Part shown: positions 33,228-42,026 of the stretch, piece after piece
Layout of the letters: every line of letters starts with the position of its first letter
Position numbering within the stretch: position 1 is the stretch's first letter
NCBI RefSeq assembly: GCF_003751945.1
Contig: NZ_RJKL01000001.1
Location: forward strand, 3,038,001 to 3,102,000
Length of the DNA stretch: 64,000 nucleotides
Reading direction: 5' to 3'
Source: Couchioplanes caeruleus
GTDB taxonomy: Bacteria > Actinomycetota > Actinomycetes > Mycobacteriales > Micromonosporaceae
The notes under the pieces: model-generated
Databases searched by the model: none
What the model saw: only the letters and a program-made list of their open reading frames with translations
Told to the model about the DNA's origin: nothing
Made by a program: the position numbers and the translations under genes

Positions 33228-34663
33228 GACCAGACGTGCGTTTCCGGCCAGAGGCGGCGGCCGGCGACGGGGCCGGACGACGAACCGCTCCGTGGCGGCG
33301 CCCCGGTTGCGGCCTCCATCAGGACATGCGCGTTGGTGCCGGTGAACCCGAACGAACTGACCCCCGCGACCCGGCGGGCCGACTCCGGCCAGGGCATCCG
33401 CTTGCGAGGTACACCGATCGACAGCCGGTCCCAGGCGATGTCGGGGTCGGGAAGGTCGAAACCCGGCTGCGCCGGGATCTCACCATGGCTGAGTGCCAAC
33501 GCGACCTTCATGAGACTTGCGGCCCCGGAGGCGGTCTCCAGGTATCCGAGGTTGGCCTTGCAGGAGCCGAGGTACAGCGGCGGGGCGCCGGGTTTCTCGC
33601 GCCCGTAGGCCGCCGCGGTGCTCTCGGCCTCGATGACGCCGCCCAGTTTGGAACCGTTGGCCTGGGCCTCCACGTAGCGCACGTCGAGGGGATCGACCCG
33701 AGCGGCCCGCAGTGCGTCCGCCATGACGCGGCGTTGGGCGGCCACCGGAGTCGCCGTCATCGCCACCCGGTCGCCCTGCTGCCACAGCGCGGTGCCGCGG
33801 ATGACGGCGTACGGTCCGGGCTCGTCCGGTGTCACGTCCTTGAGCCGCTTGAGCACCAGCACCCCGCAGCCCTCGCCCCGCACGTGGCCGTCGGCGTCCT
33901 TGGCGAACGGCCGGCTGCGCCCGGTGGGCGACAGCATTCCGGCGCGGTCGAACACCACGCTGGTGAACGGGGCGAGTTGAAGATGGCACGCCCCCACGAC
34001 GGCGATGTCGCATTCGCCGCGCCGCAGCGCCGGCACGGCGAGGTGCACCGCGGTCAGCGCGGAGGAGCAGGCGGTGTCCACGGTCAGCACCGGCCCGTTG
34101 AGCCGCAGGCCCGTGGCGATCCGGGCGGCCGTCGCGCTCAGCGCGTTCCCCGTACCCATGTACGGCGAAAGCTCGTCCGGCCCGATCCCGTTGCGGAGGT
34201 GCGCGAAGGGGAACTCCACAGTGCTCACACCGGTGTAGACCCCGACGCGCCGGCCCGACGTGTCACCGATACCGGCATCGGTGAGTGCCTGCTGGGCGCA
34301 GGTCAGCAGCAGACGCTGCTGCGGATCCAGGTACCGGGCCTCCTCCTCGTCGATCCCGAAGCGCTCCGGTTCGAAGAGGTCCACGCCCTCCACGTGCACA
34401 CCACGGGCGAGCAGGCCGGCGAACGGACTGAGATCCTGCGCCGCGGGATTCCACCGTGGCGGCGCCTCGCGTGGTTCGGCCGGCACGACCCGCTCGTCGC
34501 ACAGCGCCGCCCAGAACGCCCCGGGATCGTTGATGCCGCCGGGAAAGCGGCACGCCATGCCGACGACCGCGATTCCCTGATTCTCCTGGGCGTGCTGCCG
34601 GGCCGCTGTCAGCACAAGTTGCTCGCGGCTCAGCGAGTTGAGGAACTCGATGTAGTCCTTCAT
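33224..34663 (-). CDS. Stand-alone ketosynthase homologue lacking both catalytic histidines
   Basis: 479 residues with the type I KS fold from residue ~28 (IAVVGMACRFPGG) to ~450 (SFGFTGTNAHVLME). The nucleophile Cys199 is present (VDTACSSALTAVH). The first histidine, normally in EAHGTGT, is Gln334 (YVEAQANGSKLG). The second, normally in NxGHxE, is Tyr374 (KANLGYLETASG). Such an enzyme could accept an acyl chain on Cys199 but should not decarboxylate malonyl units. It may be an acyl transferase between carriers, an ester- or bond-forming KS relative, or a gate between PKS1 chemistry and PKS2. N-terminal residues 1-27 are helical, like a docking segment. No ACP or AT. It lies 3 bp after PKS2 and is coupled to the ligase gene by ATGA. 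Confidence 0.88.
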   Translation of the reverse strand: MKDYIEFLNSLSREQLVLTAARQHAQENQGIAVVGMACRFPGGINDPGAFWAALCDERVVPAEPREAPPRWNPAAQDLSPFAGLLARGVHVEGVDLFEPERFGIDEEEARYLDPQQRLLLTCAQQALTDAGIGDTSGRRVGVYTGVSTVEFPFAHLRNGIGPDELSPYMGTGNALSATAARIATGLRLNGPVLTVDTACSSALTAVHLAVPALRRGECDIAVVGACHLQLAPFTSVVFDRAGMLSPTGRSRPFAKDADGHVRGEGCGVLVLKRLKDVTPDEPGPYAVIRGTALWQQGDRVAMTATPVAAQRRVMADALRAARVDPLDVRYVEAQANGSKLGGVIEAESTAAAYGREKPGAPPLYLGSCKANLGYLETASGAASLMKVALALSHGEIPAQPGFDLPDPDIAWDRLSIGVPRKRMPWPESARRVAGVSSFGFTGTNAHVLMEAATGAPPRSGSSSGPVAGRRLWPETHVWS

Positions 34664-34666
34664 CGC

Positions 34667-37600
34667 TCAGAGGTCCCTCAGGGCCGCCAGTTCGGCCGCC
34701 ACCTCGTCGGCGGACATGTCGGTGACGTCGTGCGGTCCCACGTCCACCTGCTGTTCTGCCGTGGAGTCCGCGCCGCCGAGCTGTTGCTCGAGGTAGTCGG
34801 TGAGCAGGCCGATCGACGGGTAGTCGAAGGCCAGGCTGGTCGGGAGGGCCACCCGCAGCGACGATTCGAGGAAGTTCTTCAGTTCGACGGCACCCAGCGA
34901 GTCCAGGCCCACCTCGAGGAACTTCGCGTCGGCCGGGACGTCGTCGGGGCCGTCGAAGTGCAGCGCGTCGGCGACGTGCCCACGGATCATCCGGTTCACC
35001 GCGGTCCGCCGCTCCGACCGGGGCAGGGCCAGCAGCACCGCCGGGTCGATCGCGTCGTCGCGGTTCTGCGTGCGCCGGGCCAGCCGCTGGTACAGCGGAT
35101 TCGGCGCCCGGCCCCCGGCCAGTTTGTCCCAGTCGAACTCCCCGACGACCGCCTGTGGCACCGGGTGCGCGAGGATCGTGGCGAGCGCGGCCATGCCCCG
35201 CTTCGGCCGGATGAAACGCGTGCCCTGAGCCTCCAGGTTGCGGACGAGCCGCTCGTCCAGCTCTGCCGCCATGCCCACCTCGGCCCACGGTCCCCAGTTG
35301 AGTGAGGTTCCCGGGAGCCCCGCCGCGACGCGCCAGGACATCGCGGCATCCACGAACGCGTTTCCGGCCGCATAGTTCGCCTGGCCCACGGAGCCGATGA
35401 CCGAGGCGACGGAGGAGTAGGCGGTGAAGAACTCGACGGTCGGTATCGCGGCGACGGCTTCGTGGAGGTGCCAGGTGCCGTACACCTTGGGTCCGAAGAC
35501 GGTGTCGAGGTCCTCCCAGGTCATTGTCGCGATGGGTCCGTCGGCGAGGACGCCGGCAGCATGCAGGACGCCACCCAGCGGACAGTCTCCCGCGGAGAGC
35601 TCGGCGACCACCTCGCGCACGTCCTCGGCTCGGGCGACGTCGGCGCGGTAGACCCGCACCTCGACGTCGCGGCCGATGCGGGAGCGCAGGCCGGCGAGTT
35701 CTTCCTCGCTGACCGGACGCCGGGTCACCAGAGCCAGATGGCGGGCTCCCAGCTCGGCCAGCTTGCGTCCGGCGAGCAGACCCAGCGCGCCCAGACCACC
35801 GGTGATCAGGTAGGTGCGGTCCGGGCGGATCGCCGGCGGCGGCTGCTCGGCCTCCCCGGCCTCCAGGGACAGCACGAGCTTGCCGACGTTGGCACCCCGG
35901 CTGAGCACCCCGAAGGCCTCCTCGACCTCGTCGAGCGAGTACTCCGTCGTCCGTAGCGCCGACAACGTGCCCCGGTCGATCCCGTCGACCACCTCGCGCA
36001 GGATCTCGTTGTTGATCCGGCGCAGCTCCGCCTCGGGGAACTCGCTCAGGTCGAAGTTGTGGTACGCGACGTCGGGGCGCTCCTCGGCGGCCCGCTCGGG
36101 AGACCAGGCGCCGATCTTGCCCAGCTCCACGAACCGGCCGCCCCGTCCCAGGCAGCGCATGCTTGCCTCGATGTACTCCTTGTTGAGGCTGTTGAGTACG
36201 ATGTCGATGCCCTCGCCACCGGTCGCCTCCAGCACCTTGGAGGAGAAGTCCAGGCTGCGCGAATTCAGCACGTGGGCCACCCCCTGCTCGCGGAGCAGGC
36301 CGTGCTTGTGCGGGCTGGCGGTCGCGAAGATCTCCGCACCTGCCGCCGTCGCGAGCTGGACCGCCGCCTGACCGACGCCACCCGCCGCGGCGTGGATCAG
36401 AACCCGGTCGCCGCGCTTCATCCCGGCCAGCCCGTGCAGCGCATAGTGCGCCGTGATGTAGGCGGTCGGGAGGGCTGCCGCCTCCGCGTAGGAGATCCCG
36501 GCCGGCATGCTGACGGCGGACTCCGACGGCACCAGCACCCGCTGGCGCATGGATCCGATGTGGCTGAAGACCACATCGTCGCCGACCTCGAAGCCGGCCT
36601 CCGGTCCGACGGCGACGACGGTGCCGGCGCCCTCGAAGCCCAGCGGCAGAGGCACGTACGGCTGCCCGGTGTCCTCGGCGTACTGCTTGAGCATGCCGAG
36701 CGCGTTGAGGACGTCCTTGAAGTTGAGGCCGGTCGCACGGACCTGCACCGCAATCTGGTCGCCGGTGGGCTCGACGTCCGGCACCGGGGTGAGGCGAATG
36801 CCCGCGAAGCTGCCGTACTCCTGGACGATCAGCTCCGCGTTGCCGGCGTCCGCACGCTCCGGCGAGTACGGCAGGAGCCGCCGCACGTGGCGACCGGAGG
36901 CGCGGTAGGCCACCTGGTACTCGTCCTCGGCCGCGACGACCTCGTCGAGCAGCGCGGCGGCGTCTTCCTCCAGCGAGCGCAGGTCGAGGAGGGTGACGCG
37001 GTACGCCGGGTATTCCGACCACAGTGAGAGGCTGAAGCCCCACAACGTGCTGGCGGGAAGGTGCTCCGCGACCGCATCGCCGGCATCCCCGGTGAGCTGC
37101 TGCGCCGTCTCGGTGACGAGGAACAGCCGGGTACTGCGTCCTTCGAGCGCGGCGATGAGCGCGAGAAGATCCCGGTAGTTGCTCTCGGCCTCGTCCCGCA
37201 ACCGCCCGGCGAGGTCTCCCCCGGCCGGACGCCACACCCAGCAGACGTCGGCCGTGCCGGCGTCCAACAGCTCGCGGACGGCGCCGGCGTTCGGCGCGAA
37301 CACGAGCTCCGTACCTGTGCTCTCGGCCTGCCGGCGCAGCACGGTGGCGTCAGCCGCGTCCCGGTTGACGACGATCAGCCTTCGCTCCCCGGCTTCCGCG
37401 CGGCGTACCAGCGCCCGCTTGAGCCAGCGTGGCCGATGGAACATCCGGGTGCGCGTGCGGTCCCCGGTCTGGGCGACCTGACGGAACCCGAGGCCGTCCA
37501 CCACGATCACGACGCGGTCGCCGTCGAGGAGGAGGAGGTCGGCGCTGAAGTCACCGGCCGTCTCGGCGGCGCCCGTACGGCGGACGACCGCCCGCAGTAT

Positions 37601-40600
37601 GCCGCCCTTGGGCTTCTTGAACAACCGCAGCCGGCCGAACCGCACCGGCAGATAGGTACGGCCGTCGTCGATCACGCCGCCGAGGGTCTGGATGACGTTG
37701 TCGAGCAGCTCGGGTGGCAGAAGGTCGAGACCTCCCGTCTCGCGCCCGCGGATCGCCGAGACCGCGGTCTCCGGGTCTATCCGGGACAGCGTGTCGATGC
37801 GCTGGAACTGCGGGCCGTACATCAGCCCGAGATCGGCCCACTCCGGATAGAGCTCGTCGCCGGTGCGCTCGTCGCCGGCCCGCTCCGCGGCGACCTCGCG
37901 CAACCGCTCGCCGAGCGACTCCAGCTCGGCGGAGCCGGCGGCGCTCGCGGCGATGCCGGCCCGGGCGTGCGTGCGCTCGATCGCCGCGTCGCCTGCTCCG
38001 TCGACGCTGAGGATCTCCACCCCGGCGGCGCCGTCGGGTGCCGGACGCAGCCGTATCCGGACCTCGGTGAGGCGGTCCGCCGCCAGCAGCAGGGGTTCGA
38101 GGATCTCGACGTCGTGCACCGGCCGGGACGTCTCACCGTAGACGGCGTCCTGTAGTGCCAGCACCGTCTCGACGTATCCGGCCGCCGGGAAGACGACCTG
38201 GTCCATCACCACGTGGTCGGCGAGCCACGCCGGCTGGTCGGGGCCGATCTGGGTCCGGAACTCGCGGATACCGGCCGCGGCCTGCTCGGCGGTGCTGATC
38301 TCGTCGCCCAGCAGCGGGTGCCGGGCGGCTCCCGGGTCGGTCGAAGCCCGCCGGTCGTGGCGTCCTCCCTTGATCGGCAGCCAGTACCGCCGCTGGTCGA
38401 ACGGGTACGTGGGGAGGTCGACGCGCCGGCCGGCCGTGCCGTCGAAGACGGCGGCCCAGTCGATGGCGAGCCCTCCGGTGTAGGCGGTCACGATCGACCC
38501 CAGCAGCGTCGTCCCGTCCGTGTCAGCGGAACGCATGCTCGCGAGCCAACGGTGCCCCAGGCCGGGCTGCGCGCATCGGCGGCCGAGTCCCGTCAGGGTG
38601 GGCGCGGGCCCGACCTCGACGAAGACATGCGCACCGCGCTTCTGCACGGCCTGCATCCCGGCGGCGAAGTTGACCGGTTCGGCGATGTGGCGTGCCCAGT
38701 AGTCGACCGTGGCGACCAGAGCCGGGTCGGCGACCTCGCCGGTCAGGTTGGAGACGAACGGCACGGTGATCTCGCCGAAGCGCAGATCGGCCAGCTCACG
38801 CCTGAAGGACTCGGTCACCGTCCGCATCAGCGGCGAGTGGAAGGCGTGGGAGACGGCAAGCTCCGTGATCCGGTGACCGCGGCCGAGGAGAGATTCCTTG
38901 ACGGCCGCGAGCGAGTCGCGACCGCCGGAGATCACGCAGTGCCCGGGAGCGTTGAAGGCCGCGAAGCTCACATCGGGCATTGCGGCGATCAGTGGTCGTA
39001 CCTCGTCGGCGGGAGCGGCGACCGCGATCATGCCGCCCGGCTCGGAGACCGACTGCATGAGCCGGCCACGGACCGACACGAGCCGCACGGCGTCCTCGAG
39101 CTCGAAGAGCCCGGCCACCGTGGCCGCGACGATCTCGCCGATGCTGTGTCCCAGAAGGATGTCCGGCTCGACGCCGAACGAACGCCACAGCATGGCCGTC
39201 GCGTACTCCACGCTGAACAGCGCCGACTGGGTGTACCGGGTCTCGTTGATGCGCTCGGCGTCGCCACCGAACATCAGGTCGCGGATCGACTCGCCGAGGT
39301 GCGCCGCGAAGAGGCGGTCGCACGCGTCGACGTACCGCCGGAAGACGGGGTAGCGGCGGTACAGGGTCTCGCCCATGCCGACGTACTGCGCGCCCTGACC
39401 GGTGAAGAGCATGGCGACCTTGGACGGACCGGCCTCCGTCGCGGCCGGTGCGGGGCCGGCGAGCGCAGCGGCGAGCTCCTCCCTGGAGCGGACCACCACC
39501 GCCGTACGGGACGGGAAGTCGGCGCGGCAGACGCCCGCGGTGTAGCAGAAGTCGGCCACCGACACGTCGGGATTCGCCGCGAGGTGGTCGCGGTACCGGG
39601 CGATCTGCCGCTCCAGAGCGGCGTCGTTGCGCGCGGAGACGGCCAGCACATGTGGCTCGTCGCCGCTCGCGGCCGGCTCGGGGTCCGGGGCCTTCGCGGG
39701 GGCCTGCTCCAGGACGACCGAGGAGATCGTGCCCGCGAAGCCGAAGGAGTTCACCAGGGCCCGCCGGACGTCCGCTTCCCACGGCCGCCCGGTGACGGGC
39801 ACCGACACCGGATACGTCGACCACGGGATGTGCCGGGACGGCGTGCGCATGCCGATGTGCGGGAAGACCTCGCCGTGCTGCAGTTGCAGCACGGTCTTGA
39901 TCACGCCGCCGATGCCCGCGGCCGACTCCATGTGCCCGAGGTTGCCCTTGAGCGAGCCGATGATGACCGGCCGCTCGGTGGAGTGGGAACCGGCGAAGAC
40001 CGAGCGGATCGCCCCGACCTCGATCGGGTCGCCCAGGGATGTGCCGGTGCCGTGTGCCTCGACGTACTGGATGTCGGCGGGCTCCAGCATCGCGCCGGTC
40101 AGCGCGGCGCGCATGACGGCGTCCTGCGCCGAGCCGTTGGGCACGGTGAGTCCGCCGCTCTCGCCGTCCTGCCGGACCGCGGTGCCGCGGACCAGGGCCA
40201 GGACGTGGTCACCGTCGCGCTTGGCATCGGAGTAGCGCTTGAGGACGAGTACGCCACAGCCCTCGCTGCGGCTGTAACCGTCGGCGCTGTCGTCGAAGGT
40301 CTTGCAGTGCCCGTCCGGAGACAGCATCCCGGCCTGGCTGAAGACGATGTGGTTGCGCGGGTGGTGGATCGCGTTGACGCCACCGCACAGCGCGACCGAG
40401 CACTCCTTGCGGCGCAGCCCCTCGACCGCGAGGTGCAGGGCGACGAGCGAGGAGGAGCAGGCGGTGTCGATCGCCATGCTGGGCCCGCGCCAGCCCAGGA
40501 AGTACGAGAGGCGGCCCGGGATCGCGCTGTGTGCCGTACCTGTGCCGACGTACGCATCCAGCTCCGAGTATTCGAGGGCGTCCACTTCGAGCGAGTAGTC

Positions 40601-41023
40601 GACGCAGCTCACGCCCACGTAGACGCCGCCGTCGGTACGGCGCAGCCGGACCGGGTCGATGCCGGCGTGCTCGAGCGCCTCCCACGCGGTCTCGAGGATC
40701 AGACGGCCCTGAGGGTCCATGTACTGGGCTTCCTTCGGCGAAATGCCGAAGAAGCGCGGGTCGAACCGGTCCATGTCCTCCAGGAAGCCGCCGCCGGAGG
40801 CCTGGATGGTGCCCTTGCCGCCTTCGGAGGAGGCGTAGCGGTCGACGTCCCACCGGTCCGCGGGCAGCGGGCCGATGCCAGACTCGCCGGCGCGCAGGAA
40901 TTCGGCGAAACCGTCGGGCGTGCGGTTGCCGCCCGGGAAGCGTACGCCGATCCCGACGATGGCGATGGGTTCGTACTTCTCCAGCAGGAGCTCGCGCAAG
41001 ATCTCAGGGTCGGACGTCGGCAT
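34667..41023 (-). CDS. Highly reducing single-module PKS, KS-AT-DH-ER-KR-ACP (PKS2)
   Basis: 2118 residues from ATG 41023, which has a good GGGAG; an ATG at 41047 overlapping the ACP stop is the alternative. KS ~20-440 is intact (Cys189, His324, His364). AT ~535-840 has GHSIGE (Ser627) and HAFHS (726-730), predicting malonyl-CoA. DH ~930-1200 has HVVMDQVVFP and LDNVIQ. A non-catalytic KR-like structural region follows. ER ~1450-1760 has LNFKDVLNALGM and the NADPH loop HAAAGGVGQAA. KR has GGLGALG and the Ser-Tyr-Asn set (AYSSVASVIGSVGQANYAAG), B-type. ACP is GLDSL (Ser ~2042), then a short helical tail. No TE. One complete reducing module without partners suggests iterative saturated chain building on an isocyano starter. 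Confidence 0.92.
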   Translation of the reverse strand: MPTSDPEILRELLLEKYEPIAIVGIGVRFPGGNRTPDGFAEFLRAGESGIGPLPADRWDVDRYASSEGGKGTIQASGGGFLEDMDRFDPRFFGISPKEAQYMDPQGRLILETAWEALEHAGIDPVRLRRTDGGVYVGVSCVDYSLEVDALEYSELDAYVGTGTAHSAIPGRLSYFLGWRGPSMAIDTACSSSLVALHLAVEGLRRKECSVALCGGVNAIHHPRNHIVFSQAGMLSPDGHCKTFDDSADGYSRSEGCGVLVLKRYSDAKRDGDHVLALVRGTAVRQDGESGGLTVPNGSAQDAVMRAALTGAMLEPADIQYVEAHGTGTSLGDPIEVGAIRSVFAGSHSTERPVIIGSLKGNLGHMESAAGIGGVIKTVLQLQHGEVFPHIGMRTPSRHIPWSTYPVSVPVTGRPWEADVRRALVNSFGFAGTISSVVLEQAPAKAPDPEPAASGDEPHVLAVSARNDAALERQIARYRDHLAANPDVSVADFCYTAGVCRADFPSRTAVVVRSREELAAALAGPAPAATEAGPSKVAMLFTGQGAQYVGMGETLYRRYPVFRRYVDACDRLFAAHLGESIRDLMFGGDAERINETRYTQSALFSVEYATAMLWRSFGVEPDILLGHSIGEIVAATVAGLFELEDAVRLVSVRGRLMQSVSEPGGMIAVAAPADEVRPLIAAMPDVSFAAFNAPGHCVISGGRDSLAAVKESLLGRGHRITELAVSHAFHSPLMRTVTESFRRELADLRFGEITVPFVSNLTGEVADPALVATVDYWARHIAEPVNFAAGMQAVQKRGAHVFVEVGPAPTLTGLGRRCAQPGLGHRWLASMRSADTDGTTLLGSIVTAYTGGLAIDWAAVFDGTAGRRVDLPTYPFDQRRYWLPIKGGRHDRRASTDPGAARHPLLGDEISTAEQAAAGIREFRTQIGPDQPAWLADHVVMDQVVFPAAGYVETVLALQDAVYGETSRPVHDVEILEPLLLAADRLTEVRIRLRPAPDGAAGVEILSVDGAGDAAIERTHARAGIAASAAGSAELESLGERLREVAAERAGDERTGDELYPEWADLGLMYGPQFQRIDTLSRIDPETAVSAIRGRETGGLDLLPPELLDNVIQTLGGVIDDGRTYLPVRFGRLRLFKKPKGGILRAVVRRTGAAETAGDFSADLLLLDGDRVVIVVDGLGFRQVAQTGDRTRTRMFHRPRWLKRALVRRAEAGERRLIVVNRDAADATVLRRQAESTGTELVFAPNAGAVRELLDAGTADVCWVWRPAGGDLAGRLRDEAESNYRDLLALIAALEGRSTRLFLVTETAQQLTGDAGDAVAEHLPASTLWGFSLSLWSEYPAYRVTLLDLRSLEEDAAALLDEVVAAEDEYQVAYRASGRHVRRLLPYSPERADAGNAELIVQEYGSFAGIRLTPVPDVEPTGDQIAVQVRATGLNFKDVLNALGMLKQYAEDTGQPYVPLPLGFEGAGTVVAVGPEAGFEVGDDVVFSHIGSMRQRVLVPSESAVSMPAGISYAEAAALPTAYITAHYALHGLAGMKRGDRVLIHAAAGGVGQAAVQLATAAGAEIFATASPHKHGLLREQGVAHVLNSRSLDFSSKVLEATGGEGIDIVLNSLNKEYIEASMRCLGRGGRFVELGKIGAWSPERAAEERPDVAYHNFDLSEFPEAELRRINNEILREVVDGIDRGTLSALRTTEYSLDEVEEAFGVLSRGANVGKLVLSLEAGEAEQPPPAIRPDRTYLITGGLGALGLLAGRKLAELGARHLALVTRRPVSEEELAGLRSRIGRDVEVRVYRADVARAEDVREVVAELSAGDCPLGGVLHAAGVLADGPIATMTWEDLDTVFGPKVYGTWHLHEAVAAIPTVEFFTAYSSVASVIGSVGQANYAAGNAFVDAAMSWRVAAGLPGTSLNWGPWAEVGMAAELDERLVRNLEAQGTRFIRPKRGMAALATILAHPVPQAVVGEFDWDKLAGGRAPNPLYQRLARRTQNRDDAIDPAVLLALPRSERRTAVNRMIRGHVADALHFDGPDDVPADAKFLEVGLDSLGAVELKNFLESSLRVALPTSLAFDYPSIGLLTDYLEQQLGGADSTAEQQVDVGPHDVTDMSADEVAAELAALRDL

Positions 41024-41043
41024 GGTGGTCTTCTCCCTGCTGC

Positions 41044-41433
41044 TCATGCTTCGAACAGGTCCTTCAGCAAACTGTCGACGAGGGGCTTACGGTCGGCGGG
41101 CGGGCCCGGCGGCGGCGCGGGCGCGGCCGGGAACGACCCGGGCATGGCCGCGACGAGGTTATCCGTGAGGTCGGCGATGGTCGGGCTGGCGAACAGGACC
41201 GCGGCGTCCACCTCGCACCCGAGCTTCTCCTCGAGGCGCTGCTTGATTTCCGTCACCCGCAGGGACGTGAGCCCAAGGTCGAAGTAGTTCGCGTCGAGGG
41301 GCAGCGTCTCCTCCGGCGTCATCAGCAGGGCGGTACGGAATTCCGCGGTCACCGCCTCCTGCAGGGCCGCACGGCGGGCGGACGCGGGAATCCGCTGCAA
41401 CGCGGTGATGAATTCGGTCGGCACAGCGGTCAT
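41044..41433 (-). CDS. Free acyl carrier protein (ScoB-like)
   Basis: 129 residues, longer than a minimal ACP. The phosphopantetheine site is Ser57 in YFDLGLTSLRVTEIKQ, with helix II and LFASPTIADLTDNLV after it. An N-terminal helical extension (residues 1-38) and a Pro/Ala-rich linker with a short C-terminal helix (LVDSLLKDLFE) flank it, perhaps as docking elements for PKS2, the next gene. ATG 41433, with GAGG close upstream, overlaps the FcoT stop (ATGA). In isonitrile lipopeptide loci the free ACP carries the enoyl chain to the glycine-adding enzyme or receives the isocyano acid; that role is expected here. Confidence 0.88.
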   Translation of the reverse strand: MTAVPTEFITALQRIPASARRAALQEAVTAEFRTALLMTPEETLPLDANYFDLGLTSLRVTEIKQRLEEKLGCEVDAAVLFASPTIADLTDNLVAAMPGSFPAAPAPPPGPPADRKPLVDSLLKDLFEA

Positions 41434-42026
41434 GTCCTCGCGTCCTCGGCGGTCGCGCCGGGGGGATTGGTGATCGCCACCCGGATCTCTCCTGCCGACG
41501 CACCGCCCTGCTCGTCCCAGTAGCGGCACGTGGTGCGGAGCACGACGAGGGCGTCGCGGATGTCGCTGCCGCCCCACTCGGCGATGTCGTTGATCTCCAG
41601 CTCGCCGTGGAAGTACCGGCCGCTCATGGCGCGCTTGAACGAGCTGCGGAAGTCGGTGATGAGGAAGTCGGCGAGCTGCCGGGCCCAGTAGTCGTCCATT
41701 GTCCACCGGGAGAAGGGGGCCGCCAGCCGTTCCTGCACGGTCTTGGCGACCGTGTAGTAGAGCATCTGGTTGTAGCAGATGTTGAACTCGACCGAGTTGA
41801 AGTGTCCGGTGTCGTCGATGTAACAGGACTCAGGGATCACGAAGGTGCATCGCGCCGTGACCCGACCGCCGTCGGCCGGTTCGCCGACGGCGGTCACCTC
41901 CGCCGACCGCAGATACTTGCAGTTCTCCCGGTACGGGCGCAGTACGGCGGCCAGCAGCTCCTCATCGGTGGCGTGCGCGCCGCCGGACCCGACCACAGAG
42001 CCGGCGGCGTGGGTCACTGTGTTCAC
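41430..42026 (-). CDS. FcoT/ScoD-type (2E)-enoyl-ACP glycine-adding enzyme
   Basis: 198 residues from GTG 42026, which overlaps the P450 stop (GTGA). It reads closely like M. tuberculosis Rv0098 (FcoT): ELLAAVLRPYRENCKYLRSA, FVIPESCYI, TGHFNSVEFNICYNQ, WTMDDYWARQL and YWDEQGGASAGEI, a hot-dog fold. FcoT/ScoD homologues add glycine by Michael addition to the beta-carbon of an enoyl-ACP and release the 3-(carboxymethylamino) acid. The expected substrate here is crotonyl-ACP made by PKS1. Its product would feed the ScoE-like oxygenase two genes upstream. The family was first annotated as a thioesterase. Identification rests on recalled Rv0098 sequence and is strong. Confidence 0.9.
   Translation of the reverse strand: MNTVTHAAGSVVGSGGAHATDEELLAAVLRPYRENCKYLRSAEVTAVGEPADGGRVTARCTFVIPESCYIDDTGHFNSVEFNICYNQMLYYTVAKTVQERLAAPFSRWTMDDYWARQLADFLITDFRSSFKRAMSGRYFHGELEINDIAEWGGSDIRDALVVLRTTCRYWDEQGGASAGEIRVAITNPPGATAEDART

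Noticed and set aside
38213-41287. Plus-strand open frame of about 1000 codons
   Set aside because: Antisense to PKS2; an artefact of high GC.
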